Source of the DNA: Romanomermis culicivorax
Taxonomy: Eukaryota > Nematoda > Enoplea > Mermithida > Mermithidae
Direction of reading: 5' to 3'
DNA length: 64,000 nucleotides
NCBI GenBank assembly: GCA_963922205.1
Contig: CAWUHX010000023.1
Location: 1-64,000 of the forward strand
Part shown: positions 32,447 to 42,836 of the stretch, piece after piece
Numbering within the stretch: the stretch's first letter is position 1
Layout of the letters: each line of letters begins with the position of its first letter
Notes under the pieces: model-generated
Databases searched by the model: none
The model's input: only the letters and a program-made list of their open reading frames with translations
What the model was told of the DNA's origin: nothing
Program-made: the position numbers and the translations under genes

Positions 32447-35400
32447 TCATGATAATGCTTGGAGCATGTTCGTTTTTAACATCATGGTCATAATATCCTT
32501 CATTGTACCGGCTTCGACGATTTTGGCCACACCACCCATAATTCCTCCCATTAGACCACCGAAATCCGGCTTACTGAAATTCATACAAAAATCACCATAT
32601 GTACAGTAGATCAAATTGGTGCTCAAGGAAAAAAGTCACGTGACTTTAGCCTGATTTGCACACATGATAAAAACTTACTTACGATTGTCACCGTAGTCAT
32701 CGTATCCATTTTTACCACTAAACCCGAAACCTAGCTTGAAATTACCCACAGTTACAGGCTGAGCATCTTCCTGATCATCATCATCTTCATTATAATCCAT
32801 AGGGTTACTGTAGCTAAAAATAAAAGATTAGTTTGGTCTTATCAAACCAATAAGAGTGTTATTGTAAAATTTCGAATCTGAACTTTGACTGATATTGTGT
32901 TTACTGTAACCATGTTACAGTCCAATAGTAGTTATACTGGCCCCTACAGCTGTACCCAAAACATACCTCTGTACAAAACATAAACATCAAACTTTGCCAC
33001 CTTTAATGTGTTGGGCAATACAGGGGGTGTACAAAGTACGCCCGAAGCTTGAACATGTAAAATTCAACTTCCATGTAGGAAGTATGCCCAATGTTTCAAT
33101 GTGAAAAATTCGACTTCCATGTAGAAATTACGCCCGATGCTCCAACAGGTAAAGTTCGACCCCAATGTTCCTCGACCGACCTGTTAAAATTAATGATACG
33201 ACGTCTCCCAAAAAAATTAAAAAATTGCCTGAGGGTTATAGAATCTAACGATCTAACACATTTTTTATGTATTCCAGAAACGTTTTTTGATGATTCATTA
33301 TGCTTAAGCATTGTTTTCCGGACCATTAGATCATTAGATTCTATGACCCTCAGGCGTTTTTCTTAAATTTTTTGGAAGACTTTGTGTCATCAATTTTAAT
33401 TTCCAAGTTGGCCGAGGAATATTGAGGTCGAATTTTACTCATTAAAGCTTCGGGCATACTTTCTACAGGGATGTTGAATTTTACACGTTGAAGCTTCAGG
33501 CGTACTTTCTGTATGGAAGTCAAACTTTACCCATTGAGGCTTTGGGCGTACTTTCTGCATGGAAGTAAAATTTTACACATTGAAGCTTTGTGCGTACTTT
33601 CGACACCCCCCCCTCCCCATAGTGCCCCACATGCTTAACGAAATTCGGATCATATAACATTGTGGACTATACTTTTTACGCCCCCTGTTTCGCCCCACAC
33701 ATTATACAAATTTGGATTGTCGGCTATACTTTCTACATCTGCTGTATCGCCACACACAGTTAAGGCAGCAAACTTTGATGTCAATGCTTTGTACAGGGTT
33801 ATCTCTTGTGTGCAGGATATCATTTTAGAGACTGGTGGTCATTGGAATAAGCATTGATGACCACAAGGGTAATATCTGCTTAAATTTGATCATTTTTTAC
33901 AAAAATATCATGGGTGATTAGTGTGATCACTAAAATTGGGTAGAATGGCCAACTTTAATTCGAAAATTTTTGTCGTATGAAGTGACCAGCAGTCAGTAAA
34001 ATCGCTCGGACGAATAGAAATGTCGGCGATTATTATTTTATACTCCTTGGTGAACATTTTTTCCGAAAAGTCATTAGAGTGACCAGCGGTCATTATTTTC
34101 GCTCGATTATTTTCAGGCTACATCCTAGATATCAGTGGTCACTCTAACAAACTCCGATGACCTCATGGATAACCTCGACCTGAATTCGGCCGTTTTGATT
34201 AAAATATCCTTGAAATGATTAGTGTAGTCACCAAGTCCACTCAAAGATTCACAATGTGATCTTCGCAATTCTCAGTATTTTCACCTATGAGGTGACCAGT
34301 GGTCAGTTGAATTTCTTTCATGAACTCTGAATGACGATTTGAACATTTTTTCCTAAGCATTATATCAGAGTGACCAGTAGTCATTGGGATTTTTTTAGGC
34401 TAATAGAAATTTGTTAGACTGAGCAGTCTCGATTTTAGCGTACTGTAGCTATGTATAGTAAAATTTACGAAATTTGCTCTCTTCACTGTCCCATCATGGA
34501 CATTTCTGTGTACTTTCTTGAAATTTTCATCTTCAGATTCTAGATTCCAATTATACAAATACCTCGGTGAGGCGAACGGGTAAACTCGGCCCGAAAATTG
34601 CGGTTGCGGCATCATCATGCCCGGATACCCGTTACCGAACATCTGATTACTGTAGGCGCCATTATTCGAAATGGGTCTCCATTGTTGCGCCATCGGCACG
34701 GCATTAGCGCCCATAGCTGCGACGCCCTGGTTGATTGGACGGGCTAACATCTGAGCTGGAACCACGAATGGGGTGCGAGGTAACGCGGCCTGTGCGATCA
34801 CGGGTGGCCCTGCTCGGGGGACGACGGGAGCTGCGGTCGAAGCCGCTTGCATTCTTTCGGCTGTAAAAGTATGAGGATCTTTAGCACATATCGGCGCGAG
34901 GACGGTGGTCTGGCCTTACTCAAATGGGAGTATTGTCCCACCAGAATAGAAGTATTTGGAGGTAAAATTCTCTTTTAAACGTGGCAAATTGGGGTTCAGT
35001 CGATAGATCTCATTGAGATCTATTCAAAAATATGTTTCAAAATAACGTAGCTTCATTTTTTGACTGGAATTTTGGAAGTTCAAATATCAGGTTTTGATTG
35101 CCGCTGAAATATAGTCCCAATATGCAAATTTTAGAATGGCACATACTGTAGTCCGCTTTTGTAAAATTTGTTCTGATATTACAGCATAAGATTTCACAAA
35201 TTTACGCTTGAAAGCGTTCCCTGGTTTCATGTTTCTATGTGAGGTGTCAGAAAATGGAATCATTATCGTTTCAAAAAAGCTTATTTCAATCTAAAGAACT
35301 AAAAGATGGATGAGCTAACAGTAATCAGTCAATTAAAAGTTCGTCTTTATGACTGAGTGTAAACTTCCATTTTCAATAAAATCAAGACACCATGTTTTAC

Positions 35401-35797
35401 TATGGTTTTTCGATTTCATAATGATTGTTGCAGCAGCCGCAGGTTCAAGGTACGCTGATTTGGTCAAGAAAATTCGGAGAAATGTTACTGTAAAATTATT
35501 GCATAACATTAGAGAAAAATCCGAAATCACTTTAGGATCGGCGATGCAAAGTGAGGGCAGTTTAGAAATCTTGACTTTACACATTATGCAAATTTTTGTG
35601 TAAACAGAAAAAAATATCCGAGCAAACAAAAACAAGTGCATGTTCACAGATGTGATCAGAAGAAAATATGCAAATTGAACATCGTGTCAAAACTTACCTA
35701 TTATCCTTCTTATATCACGTGCATTGACGACCATTAGTACATGAAAAGTGGTAAAAACGACCAATAAATTAATTGCTGAAATAGACAGTGAAAACAT
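32447..35797 (-). CDS. Gene D: secreted-protein family member
   Basis: Four exons on the minus strand: 35797-35698, 34860-34563, 32813-32679, 32573-32447 (660 nt, 219 aa), phases 1, 2, 2. Exon 1 encodes a signal peptide (MFSLSISAINLLVVFTTFHV). Exon 2 is Ala/Pro/Met/Gln-rich and ends RVYPFASPR. Exon 3 has an acidic tract (NEDDDDQEDAQ), then VGNFKLGFGFSG. Exon 4 encodes GGLMGGIMGGVAKIVEAGTM and stops at TGA. Exon 3 has two possible acceptors 6 bp apart (32813 or 32807), both in frame, and two nearby donors. Only the second donor (after 32679) keeps the family phase. Intron 2 contains an F2 foldback element and a 300-bp tandem duplication. Function unknown. Confidence 0.78.
32929..33820. mobile_element. 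Foldback element, family F2 (copy 2)
   Basis: Related to 30131-31105 over both arms (GTACAAAACATA..ATCAA, GTAGAAAGTACGCCTGAAGC-type modules, TACTTTCTACA inverse) and centre (TTTTTTGATGATTC). In gene D intron 2. More diverged than copy 1, so the two insertions are not a recent local duplication. Confidence 0.75.
33821..34400. repeat. ~300-bp tandem duplication with GACCAGTGGTCA palindromes
   Basis: Two diverged ~300-bp units (roughly 33821-34120 and 34121-34400) share, in the same order, TGGTCATTGGAATAAG-, TGATTAGTGTGATCAC- and GTGACCAGTGGTCA-like words. In gene D intron 2. Similar GGTCA/TGACC words occur at 13440-13560 and 20440-20740. Confidence 0.65.
35349..35603 (+). CDS. Doubtful 84-aa ORF in gene D intron 1 (opposite strand)
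   Basis: An open frame with an ATG and a hydrophobic stretch (HHVLLWFFDFIMIVAAAAGS) that could act as a signal peptide, followed by a basic region (KKIRRNVTVK). A possible donor (GCAG|GTTCAAG) follows the hydrophobic part. No family recognised, no downstream exon found, and it overlaps a gene D intron. Most likely chance, but listed because of the signal-peptide-like start. Confidence 0.15.
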   Translation: MTECKLPFSIKSRHHVLLWFFDFIMIVAAAAGSRYADLVKKIRRNVTVKLLHNIREKSEITLGSAMQSEGSLEILTLHIMQIFV

Positions 35798-35803
35798 AGA
35801 AAA

Positions 35804-37126
35804 ATCAAATTTGGCCTTTGAAAAAATATGAATGAGCCTAGCCTAAAACTTTTAATAATAAAAATTAACTACTGCGGAAACGACACAAGTGACTTGTATT
35901 TTCGAGTAACAATTTGCATAATGGTTTTCCTCACTATAAGGTATTCAGTTACGCTTACACAGCATTGGACAACAAAAACAGAAGATTACAGTAAATCAGT
36001 GTTTAAGATTTTGAAATAAAGTCAACAAAAATTCGAAAACTAGCATGACTGGATGAGGTTTCAATATCATCCATGGAAAAATCCAATGATTTCCAAAAAG
36101 TAAGTGCTGGCTGACGGTGTATTGACAGAAATGCAAATAACTTGACGTAATTTTAGGCTAAAATTTTTGATTTGAGTCACAAATATCATGACCACATTTC
36201 ATAGCGGCAAAGCATCTTACTTGCGCCCATTCTCTTCGATAATATAACACGATCAAAATCGTCCAAAGTGATTAGGTAAGATTTTTTTAAATTGACTGCT
36301 GATCAATTTATACTATGTACTATTCTAAACTCGATCAAAATGACGACGTCACTATCTAAAGTTGCTTTTGGAATGTGTACAACCCTGTTGCTAAATTTAG
36401 AAACTATGTTCACCATAATCCATATAGACAATATCGCGTGCATAAGTTTAGTAGTAACATGAAAAGATCAAACCTAAACTTTGTATACTCCATGCACAAA
36501 ATCGACTCGAAAAAACTATTCCAAATTTAGGAATCAAAATTTTGTCATTCTGATACTTTGCACATATTGCAAATATCCGGATAAGTGTTTGTTTATTTCA
36601 TTTCCTGTGAAACACATTTCGTGTGAAAAATAATTCAATAATTCCAATAAAACGTGGAGTAAAACAGAAAAAAAGGAAGCTTCAAGCAAAAATTCCGGAA
36701 TAAAAAGTACACGAGGTGGGTGGTCTGATATGTGACTCATCTAAAAATATTACATTACAGTAATCAGAACAGATATTTTTGGGCTTTTCGAAATTACGCA
36801 TTAAAACTGGTCCATCCAGATTTCAAGAAAAATCAAAGTTTTTCTGGAAATATCAAATCAAAATTAACGTCTGTATATATGCAGTAAGATGTGCGTAATA
36901 TGATTAGTTACTGTGGTAGTTGATTTGCAGGTATCAGCCGAATGGCGTAAACTATAAATTTACATTCCTGCCCATTCTAGTCAGCATCTTGACATAAACT
37001 TTTCGGACCACCCTGTGTACCACACATAAAATCACGAAAAAAACATATTTGACGTCAGCAAACGTGTTGTATCAATCGTGGTCCCACTTTCTGACAGAAA
37101 AATGAAGATTTTACGTCCGCCCATAT
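35804..37126. other. Intergenic; isolated mariner-type terminus
   Basis: No gene. At 36985-37020 the sequence AACTTTTCGGACCACCCTGT resembles the end of a mariner/Tc1-type element (ACAGGGTGGTCCGAAAAGTT on the other strand), but no partner end or transposase is nearby. Confidence 0.4.
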
Positions 37127-37299
37127 CTATGGTCTCATGTAAATTCCACCACCGTCCTGGCATTCTTCGCAATAGAGGAATTTCATGAACGTCATGATTT
37201 TTTGATCAGCGACAGAATCCTCGTTGATCCAGCGATCGTCGTATGGGTCATTATTCTGATCCAGATAAAATGCCATGCTAAGATGTACCGCCAACAAGG
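37127..37299 (-). CDS. 3'-terminal exon of an unrecognised small secreted-type protein
   Basis: On the minus strand an acceptor (TTACTTTTTAG) is followed by an open exon of 173 nt ending in TAG. It has phase 1, like exon 2 of the neighbouring family. It begins with a hydrophobic run (LLAVHLSMAFYL) that would be the end of a signal peptide. An acidic/charged part follows (DQNNDPYDDRW), then KFLYCEECQDGG with a CxxC pair. No upstream exon with an ATG could be identified; a foldback element starts 200 bp upstream. Alternatively translation starts at the internal ATG (37253), giving about 42 residues without a signal. Not clearly related to genes A-E. Confidence 0.4.
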
Positions 37300-37498
37300 C
37301 TAAAAAGTAAAGTTAATTTTGTAATATGAGCTTGATGCACATACAACATGAAAATCAACGTTTTTTTCCCACTCACTCAATCTTACTGTAGCTTAGTGTG
37401 ATAGCCTGTAGATTCTTTCACTTCCTGTTGTTTATTATCTTTTCTTCACTATTTTTCTTTTTGTGACTAGTCTATGTAAATTATTCTCGCAGTGTTAA

Positions 37499-38943
37499 AA
37501 GGCCTATTTATACTTCGCTCGAGGAGGCCTCCTCGAGCAGAATGACTGAAAAGCAGCCAATCAGAATGCAGGAGTACTACGCATCATGGCTTCCTTCCTC
37601 GAGAAGAGTGTGAATGCAACGCTGACGAGCATACACTCGAGGATGAATTAAGTATGAACGTACTCTTTCGACAAGCGTATAGACTGCTCGAGCATACTAA
37701 GAGTACAATCCGGCGCGTGCGCTTGGTATGTTTTGTGTGCTGAGTTGGAGGGTAGTGCCCTAAAAACGGTCCGCTGTCCACCCCATCTTATTTCTAGCTT
37801 ATTTGGTGCCACTCCGGCGGCTACCAGCGCTATCGCCTCCCCCGCCGCGTCGAAAATTCCAATAAAATGGTAGAAATGATAGTCTACAGGTCAAAAATTG
37901 TTCGTTTTTCGTTAAAATTACTAAAAATATCGAAATTTTTCGGCGCTTCGCGCTAGAATCAGCAATTTTTTTCGAGTTTTCGCGATTTCTTGGGGTTTAC
38001 TTTTTTGGGAAAAAATTTTTGACATTAACTACTTGACACTCGAGGACCCGCTGAAATTTGGTCAACTTATCAAAAAAGTGCTTTTAAACCCAGTTTTTAG
38101 AATTATGACGGATAATTAAAAAGACCAAAAAGATTAACACTCAAGGAGCCTCTGAATTTTGGTAAGCTTAATTTATTAGTCTAGAAATTAAATTTATTTT
38201 ATTAATTTTTAAAAATTTTATTTTAATTTAAAATTTTTTAAATTAATAAAATAAAAATTTAATCGCACAATTTTAAAAATTTGTTTTTTAAAATTAAAAA
38301 ATTTTAATTTAATTTTGAAAAAAATTAAAAAATTCAATCAATAGAATAAAAATTTATCTCAAAATTTTTTGCAAAACTCAAAATTTTTTGTTTAATTTTT
38401 AAATTTGAATTTTTTTTTATTTTAAATCTATTTGTGCACAATTTTTAAAATCTTGAAAAATCCCTCAAAAAACCCAATTTTCGCCACAATTTTTGACCTG
38501 CCCAAAAAAGACAATCTGTTTTGGTTGCGAGAGCTAAAAACATACGAACACTGGACCAGAGGCGAAGGCGAGGAACAACACCAAACCACCGTTGGCAGAA
38601 AAACTGCCGCCGAAAATACTCCAACAGGTGAAATTTCTCGGCACATACACGAACAATGCCTTTTCATAGTTTTTGCATCCAATGCGGTGAAATTTTCACT
38701 TCAAATATGACTGGAAAGGTCCAGATATACTGCTGCAATGCGGAAGTAAAAATAGCCATGCAAAAAAAATTTCCAGAAACGAACGAGCAAGTTTCCTCCT
38801 CTCGGCGCTGTTCTATTTGCCGAAAGCGGAGAGCATCCTCCAGGAGCACATACTCTCCTCTTTGCTCTAAATCATCCTCGAGGAGTCCCCATCGCGCACT
38901 TATCCTCGAGGGGCTGTCCTGGAGCGAAGTATAAATACGCCTT
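37499..38943. mobile_element. 1.45-kb TIR element (ATACTTC group, copy 2)
   Basis: The ends are 22-bp inverted repeats with one mismatch (AAGGC[C/G]TATTTATACTTCG). Just inside lie CTCGAGGAGGCCTCCTCGAG palindromes and TCCTCGAG words at the other end. The interior includes an extremely AT-rich block (38160-38430) of AATTTTAAAAATT words. No transposase motif found, so probably non-autonomous. Confidence 0.8.
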
Positions 38944-39564
38944 AAGACAGGTAGTTGATGTTGGGCAGAAAATCGTGTGTTTTTTCATTATTATTTTCTC
39001 TTTTCGTTGTCTATCGTCCTCATGGCAGTGTGCCAAACTTTCCAGTGGTTCCTTGCGGCTGGTAGCGACAAAACGACTTTTTACATTATTTGCTATTCTA
39101 CTTGTAGTTTATTATTTGATCATTTCGTCAGATAAATCATAGTTGGCGCGACAGCATCAACCTATAATATACTTGGCCCCCAAATTTCATGTCCCCCCCT
39201 CTAGAGCCAAAATGGTAGGAGCTAGAACCTTCGAGTTTTTTGCATAATATCGGGCATAGGGGCAAACTGTGGGGTGCCTTTTGTCATTTCGCCTCTATCT
39301 GAAAGTGGTGCTCGGTGGGGCCCCAAAAACAGGTAAAAAACGCACTTTTTAAGGCCCCCCACTTCCACCATGCCCAGCAATCGGTGTGCCATATCCAACC
39401 TCCATACTTCGGCCTAAGCATCTTGGGGGTGTAATCTCAAATGCGAATTTTTTTTTCTTTGAAATATGGCCTCAATTCAATTATATGGTTGTCCAAAGTT
39501 TTTTGCAGCATAATACACTACTGATTTTTTAGCAGTTTCAAATAAACCTGTAGCCTTATTGAAA
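38944..39564. other. Intergenic, nothing recognised
   Basis: No feature apart from C-rich runs near 39175-39200 and 39355. Confidence 0.5.
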
Positions 39565-40310
39565 TTCTTGGGCTGCAAGGGTTTTCGACCATTGGGAATT
39601 TGATGGACGCGGTCACTTTACACGAAAAATTATCCCGGGTGTAAACAAACGTATTTCTGTGAATTTTCTTGTGGAGGGGATTTTCGACCACGAGGAATTC
39701 AATGAATGTGATCACTTTACACCAAAAATTATCCCGTGTGTAAACAAACGTATTTTCGTGATTTTTTGCTGGAAGAGGTTTTTGACCACGGGGAATTTGA
39801 GGAATGCGATCACTTTACACAAAAAATTATCCCAGTTGTAAACAAACGTATTTTCGTGATTTTTTGCTGGAAGAGGTCTTTGACCACGGGGAATTTGATG
39901 ATTGCGATCACTTTACACAAAAAATTATCCCAGTTGTAAACAAACGTATTTTCGTGATTTTTTATGGAAGGGGCTTTCGACTGCGTGGAATTCAATGGAT
40001 GTGTCACTTTACACAAAAAAAATCATTCCGGATTTAACCAAGCCTGTTTTCGTGAGTTTTTTGTGGGAGGGGTTTTCCACCACTGGGAATTTAATGAAAG
40101 TGATCACTTTACACACTAATTCATATTGAGTGTAAACAAATGTATTTCTGCGATTTTTGAGGGAAGATGTTTCTGACCATGGGGAATTCGATGGACGGAG
40201 TCAGTTTACACGAAAAAAGTCATTTGTGTAAACAAAGGTATTTCTGCGATTTTTTGGGTTGAAGTATTCTAAACCATGAGGAATTCAATAGATATGGTCA
40301 CCTTTCAGTA
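39565..40310. repeat. 98-bp minisatellite, about 7.5 copies
   Basis: The word GACCAnGnGGAATT recurs at 39587, 39686, 39784, 39882, 39979, 40077, 40175 and 40271, i.e. every 96-99 bp. Each unit also carries ATCACTTTACAC and GTAAACAAACGTATTT. The central units are nearly identical; the outer ones are diverged, as in an array that expands in the middle. Overlapping open frames in it are periodic artefacts. Confidence 0.93.
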
Positions 40311-40875
40311 TCTCTACAACGTTTTTTAAGTACTATGCGATTTACACATCCTTTACTTTTGCCGGAGGTGAGAATTTGTTGGTTGAAGTTTTTTTTATTG
40401 TTTTTTTGAAGTGCAGATGACCCAATCTAAAACTTCAATGTGCTTCTATGAAAGTTTTCGTGCATGGTTGAGGCCCACTAAAAGGAGGTGAACTACTTTA
40501 TTAGAAAATGCCCCGATGGGGCAGAAAAAAGGAGAATATACTTGCTTCGACAGTTGCCATGGTAGAAAAAGAATTGGACTAGACTTTTGAGAACTTGGAT
40601 CAAAGTTGCAAAAAATTCACTTTCTTTGTCTCAAAAAAATTTTCTATGTCTGTGAAAAAGTATATTCTGCAGCATCGTGCATTTTGTCCTTCCCCTGGCA
40701 TTAACTACAGCAAAATTTTTCTATATGAAAATTATATGCACACGATTTCAAATGTAAAGAAATGGTAAACCAATAGCTTTCTAACTCCCGACCAATTCAA
40801 AACTCCTGCCTAATGATGATTATTAAAGTTATAATCGGCGCGAAGCGCCGGAAAATTTTGAGATTATGAACTTCT

Positions 40876-41663
40876 TGTCGTATTACGCGCTCGTATGCCC
40901 TCGGCTACCTAGCTGCGGTTCTTGGGAGATCCAATCTGGTACGGCCCCTGACGCTAACCCGGTGCTAGATACTATCCTACTGCAGGTCACAGAGACGTAA
41001 GAAACAAAGATATTTATTTTGGGAACTGACAAAAGTGCAAATACAACCGTGAGCAAGTGGTGAACGAGAATACAAAATGCCAAAGTATGAATACGAACGC
41101 TGATCTCCTCCCTAAGCCGCTGACCCTTCTTAAGTCCCTGTACACAGAGTCCCAGGGACCTTCGGGTATCTTAATCCACGACCTAAGCTGAAAGCTTGAG
41201 AAAATGATCTGTCTACCTGTTGAACTAACACTCACTCTTCTCCTCAACAAAGTTTGAACGTCGAAAGTCTTCTCAGGTCGCGGGAGTTTCTCCAGCCGAG
41301 TCCGCGTCGCGAAGTCGAATACACACAACAATACGAACAATAAAATACGTCCGCTAACCTTCCACAGTCGCCACGAGTCTTCTTCGAAGACGCAAAGGAA
41401 AAACGCGACCGGTTCACAATAAGACGATTTTATAATAATAATGAAACAAACCGTTACGCGTCTAACATCGACTTGCCAGATGCATGCAAAACATTCACGT
41501 CACCATTTATGTATTTTTTGGCCCAAAAATGTATATGACACAAACCGTTTTACTGGTTTGTTTACCCAAGAATAAATGAAATCACTTTACCAACAAAGGA
41601 GCTTTAGAGAGTAAAAGTGAGGTAGTTAGAGGACCAAAGGTCAGAGGAATTGACCCTCTGACA
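40876..41663 (-). repeat. 3' LTR of the retrotransposon
   Basis: 788 bp, TG...CA termini. Differs from the other LTR at about four positions (around 41117, 41196, 41308 and 41550). On the minus strand a TATA-like TTATTATAAAATCG and a downstream AAAATAAATATC (possible polyadenylation signal) are visible. Open frames within it are also present in the other LTR and have no known function. Confidence 0.95.
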
Positions 41664-42323
41664 TCCCTCCCCCCCAAAGGCAAGACTTTTCCCGCCAGCG
41701 AAGGGAAAAGTCAGGAGGTCCCCCAAGGGCCCCAGACCCTCGACGCCGACGACCGACGCCTCCAATCGTTCCAAAAAGACGATGCTACGCGCTGTTGACG
41801 CAATTGTATACAATAAAAAATAAAATGTCCGTTTCGAACGGTATCGTTCCACCATGGGGCCAATGGCGCCGGGTGCTACCCCCGACGCTAAAAAAGTTTT
41901 CAAATAAGAATGCCCCGTGGGCCGGTTGTCCCCGAATAAAACAAAGAATAAAATGTTCGAACGAATAGCGTTCGCGGCGCTCGGGCCGAATTTGATCAAA
42001 ATAAAAAATAAAATCGTTTGACCGGCGGCGACCCCCATGGTGCCCGGGTTAAGTTGTGGGCCGCTCCCCACTGCCGTCGATGTGTATCTTATCGGCGGCT
42101 CCTCCTTCATCGATTCTGGCGTTCGTCTCCGTCCTCTCCGGAGGGGGGGTGTTGACTGTGGAGAGCCCGCAAGACTTTCGCAATTTTTCGCCGCCGTTGC
42201 TCCTCTGGCCCCTTGGCCGGACACTGGCCCCCCCAACGCCTTTGGTATTATCTGCCCCCAGGGAGAAAGGATGCCCGAAAAACCAAATCCTCTGGCCCTT
42301 TGGCTGTCTAGATTTTGAATCAA
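41604..42323 (-). CDS. Doubtful 239-aa ORF in the retrotransposon tail
   Basis: An ATG-initiated open frame that starts about 510 bp after the end of the exonuclease ORF and runs 60 bp into the 3' LTR. It is Gly/Ala/Pro/Arg-rich with a hydrophobic patch (SNILFFVLFG). The underlying DNA consists of three diverged ~65-100 bp repeats, each an A-rich run (AATAAAAAATAAAAT) followed by a GC-rich hairpin-like part (CCGTTTCGAACGG). I suspect that the open frame is a by-product of GC content and that the DNA acts as RNA, but a short accessory protein cannot be excluded. Confidence 0.2.
   Translation of the reverse strand: MIQNLDSQRARGFGFSGILSPWGQIIPKALGGPVSGQGARGATAAKNCESLAGSPQSTPPLRRGRRRTPESMKEEPPIRYTSTAVGSGPQLNPGTMGVAAGQTILFFILIKFGPSAANAIRSNILFFVLFGDNRPTGHSYLKTFLASGVAPGAIGPMVERYRSKRTFYFLLYTIASTARSIVFLERLEASVVGVEGLGPLGDLLTFPFAGGKSLAFGGEGCQRVNSSDLWSSNYLTFTL
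41664..41675 (-). promoter_or_regulatory. Polypurine tract (plus-strand primer)
   Basis: On the minus strand, GGGGGGGAGGGA directly precedes the TGTCAGAGG start of the 3' LTR, exactly where LTR elements place the primer for second-strand DNA synthesis. Confidence 0.85.
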
Positions 42324-42836
42324 AAATGTTTATGGTATTTGTTGTTAAAGTGATTTTGCCTTATTGAAGGGTAAACTTAAACCCGTAACACGGTTTGTGC
42401 CATAAAAAAAAGAATTTTGAAGTGAAAATATGTTTTGGAAAAAGGTAAAGAGAAATGTGAAAAATGGTTACGCGAAAGCTGCCTACACACTAGTTGGCAA
42501 CTGCATTGGAAGGAAAAAAGAAAGGCCAAAATTTACGCAAATACGAGATTTGGATTATCGTTTACAAGTTCACCGAAAAATGAGGTACAAAATATGCTTG
42601 TGCAGGTTCAAATAAAATAAAACACAGACGAAGAGAAAGAATAAACGAAACAAACTGAGATTAGTACAAAAGGCAATTTTAAGGCAATTTTAAAGTGGCA
42701 CAACCGGTTTCTTATTTTGTAATACTAACGCTCGGAAAAAGATAAGTGATCTCAGCAATACCCGAAAAATTTACAACTTGAAAGAATTACGCTTATATTG
42801 ACCTCACAAAGAGCGGGGTCATTATTAACAAATAAT
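41676..42836 (-). other. Retrotransposon 3' tail, repeated and GC-rich
   Basis: About 1.16 kb between the exonuclease ORF stop and the polypurine tract. Contains the three A-rich/GC-rich repeats (near 41803, 41934 and 41995) and GC-rich palindromic words. A long non-coding 3' part in an otherwise coding-dense element could serve RNA export, packaging or stability (inference). Confidence 0.5.

Noticed and set aside
38428-38934. Overlapping 84-92 codon frames on both strands
   Set aside because: Inside the 1.45-kb TIR element; no transposase motif, different frames equally open.
39659-40129. Series of overlapping ~70-codon similar frames
   Set aside because: Products of the 98-bp minisatellite read in rotating frames.
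40883-41340. 66- and 108-codon frames, repeated at 53681-54138
   Set aside because: Both lie in the LTRs, which are regulatory; no family recognised and no independent support.
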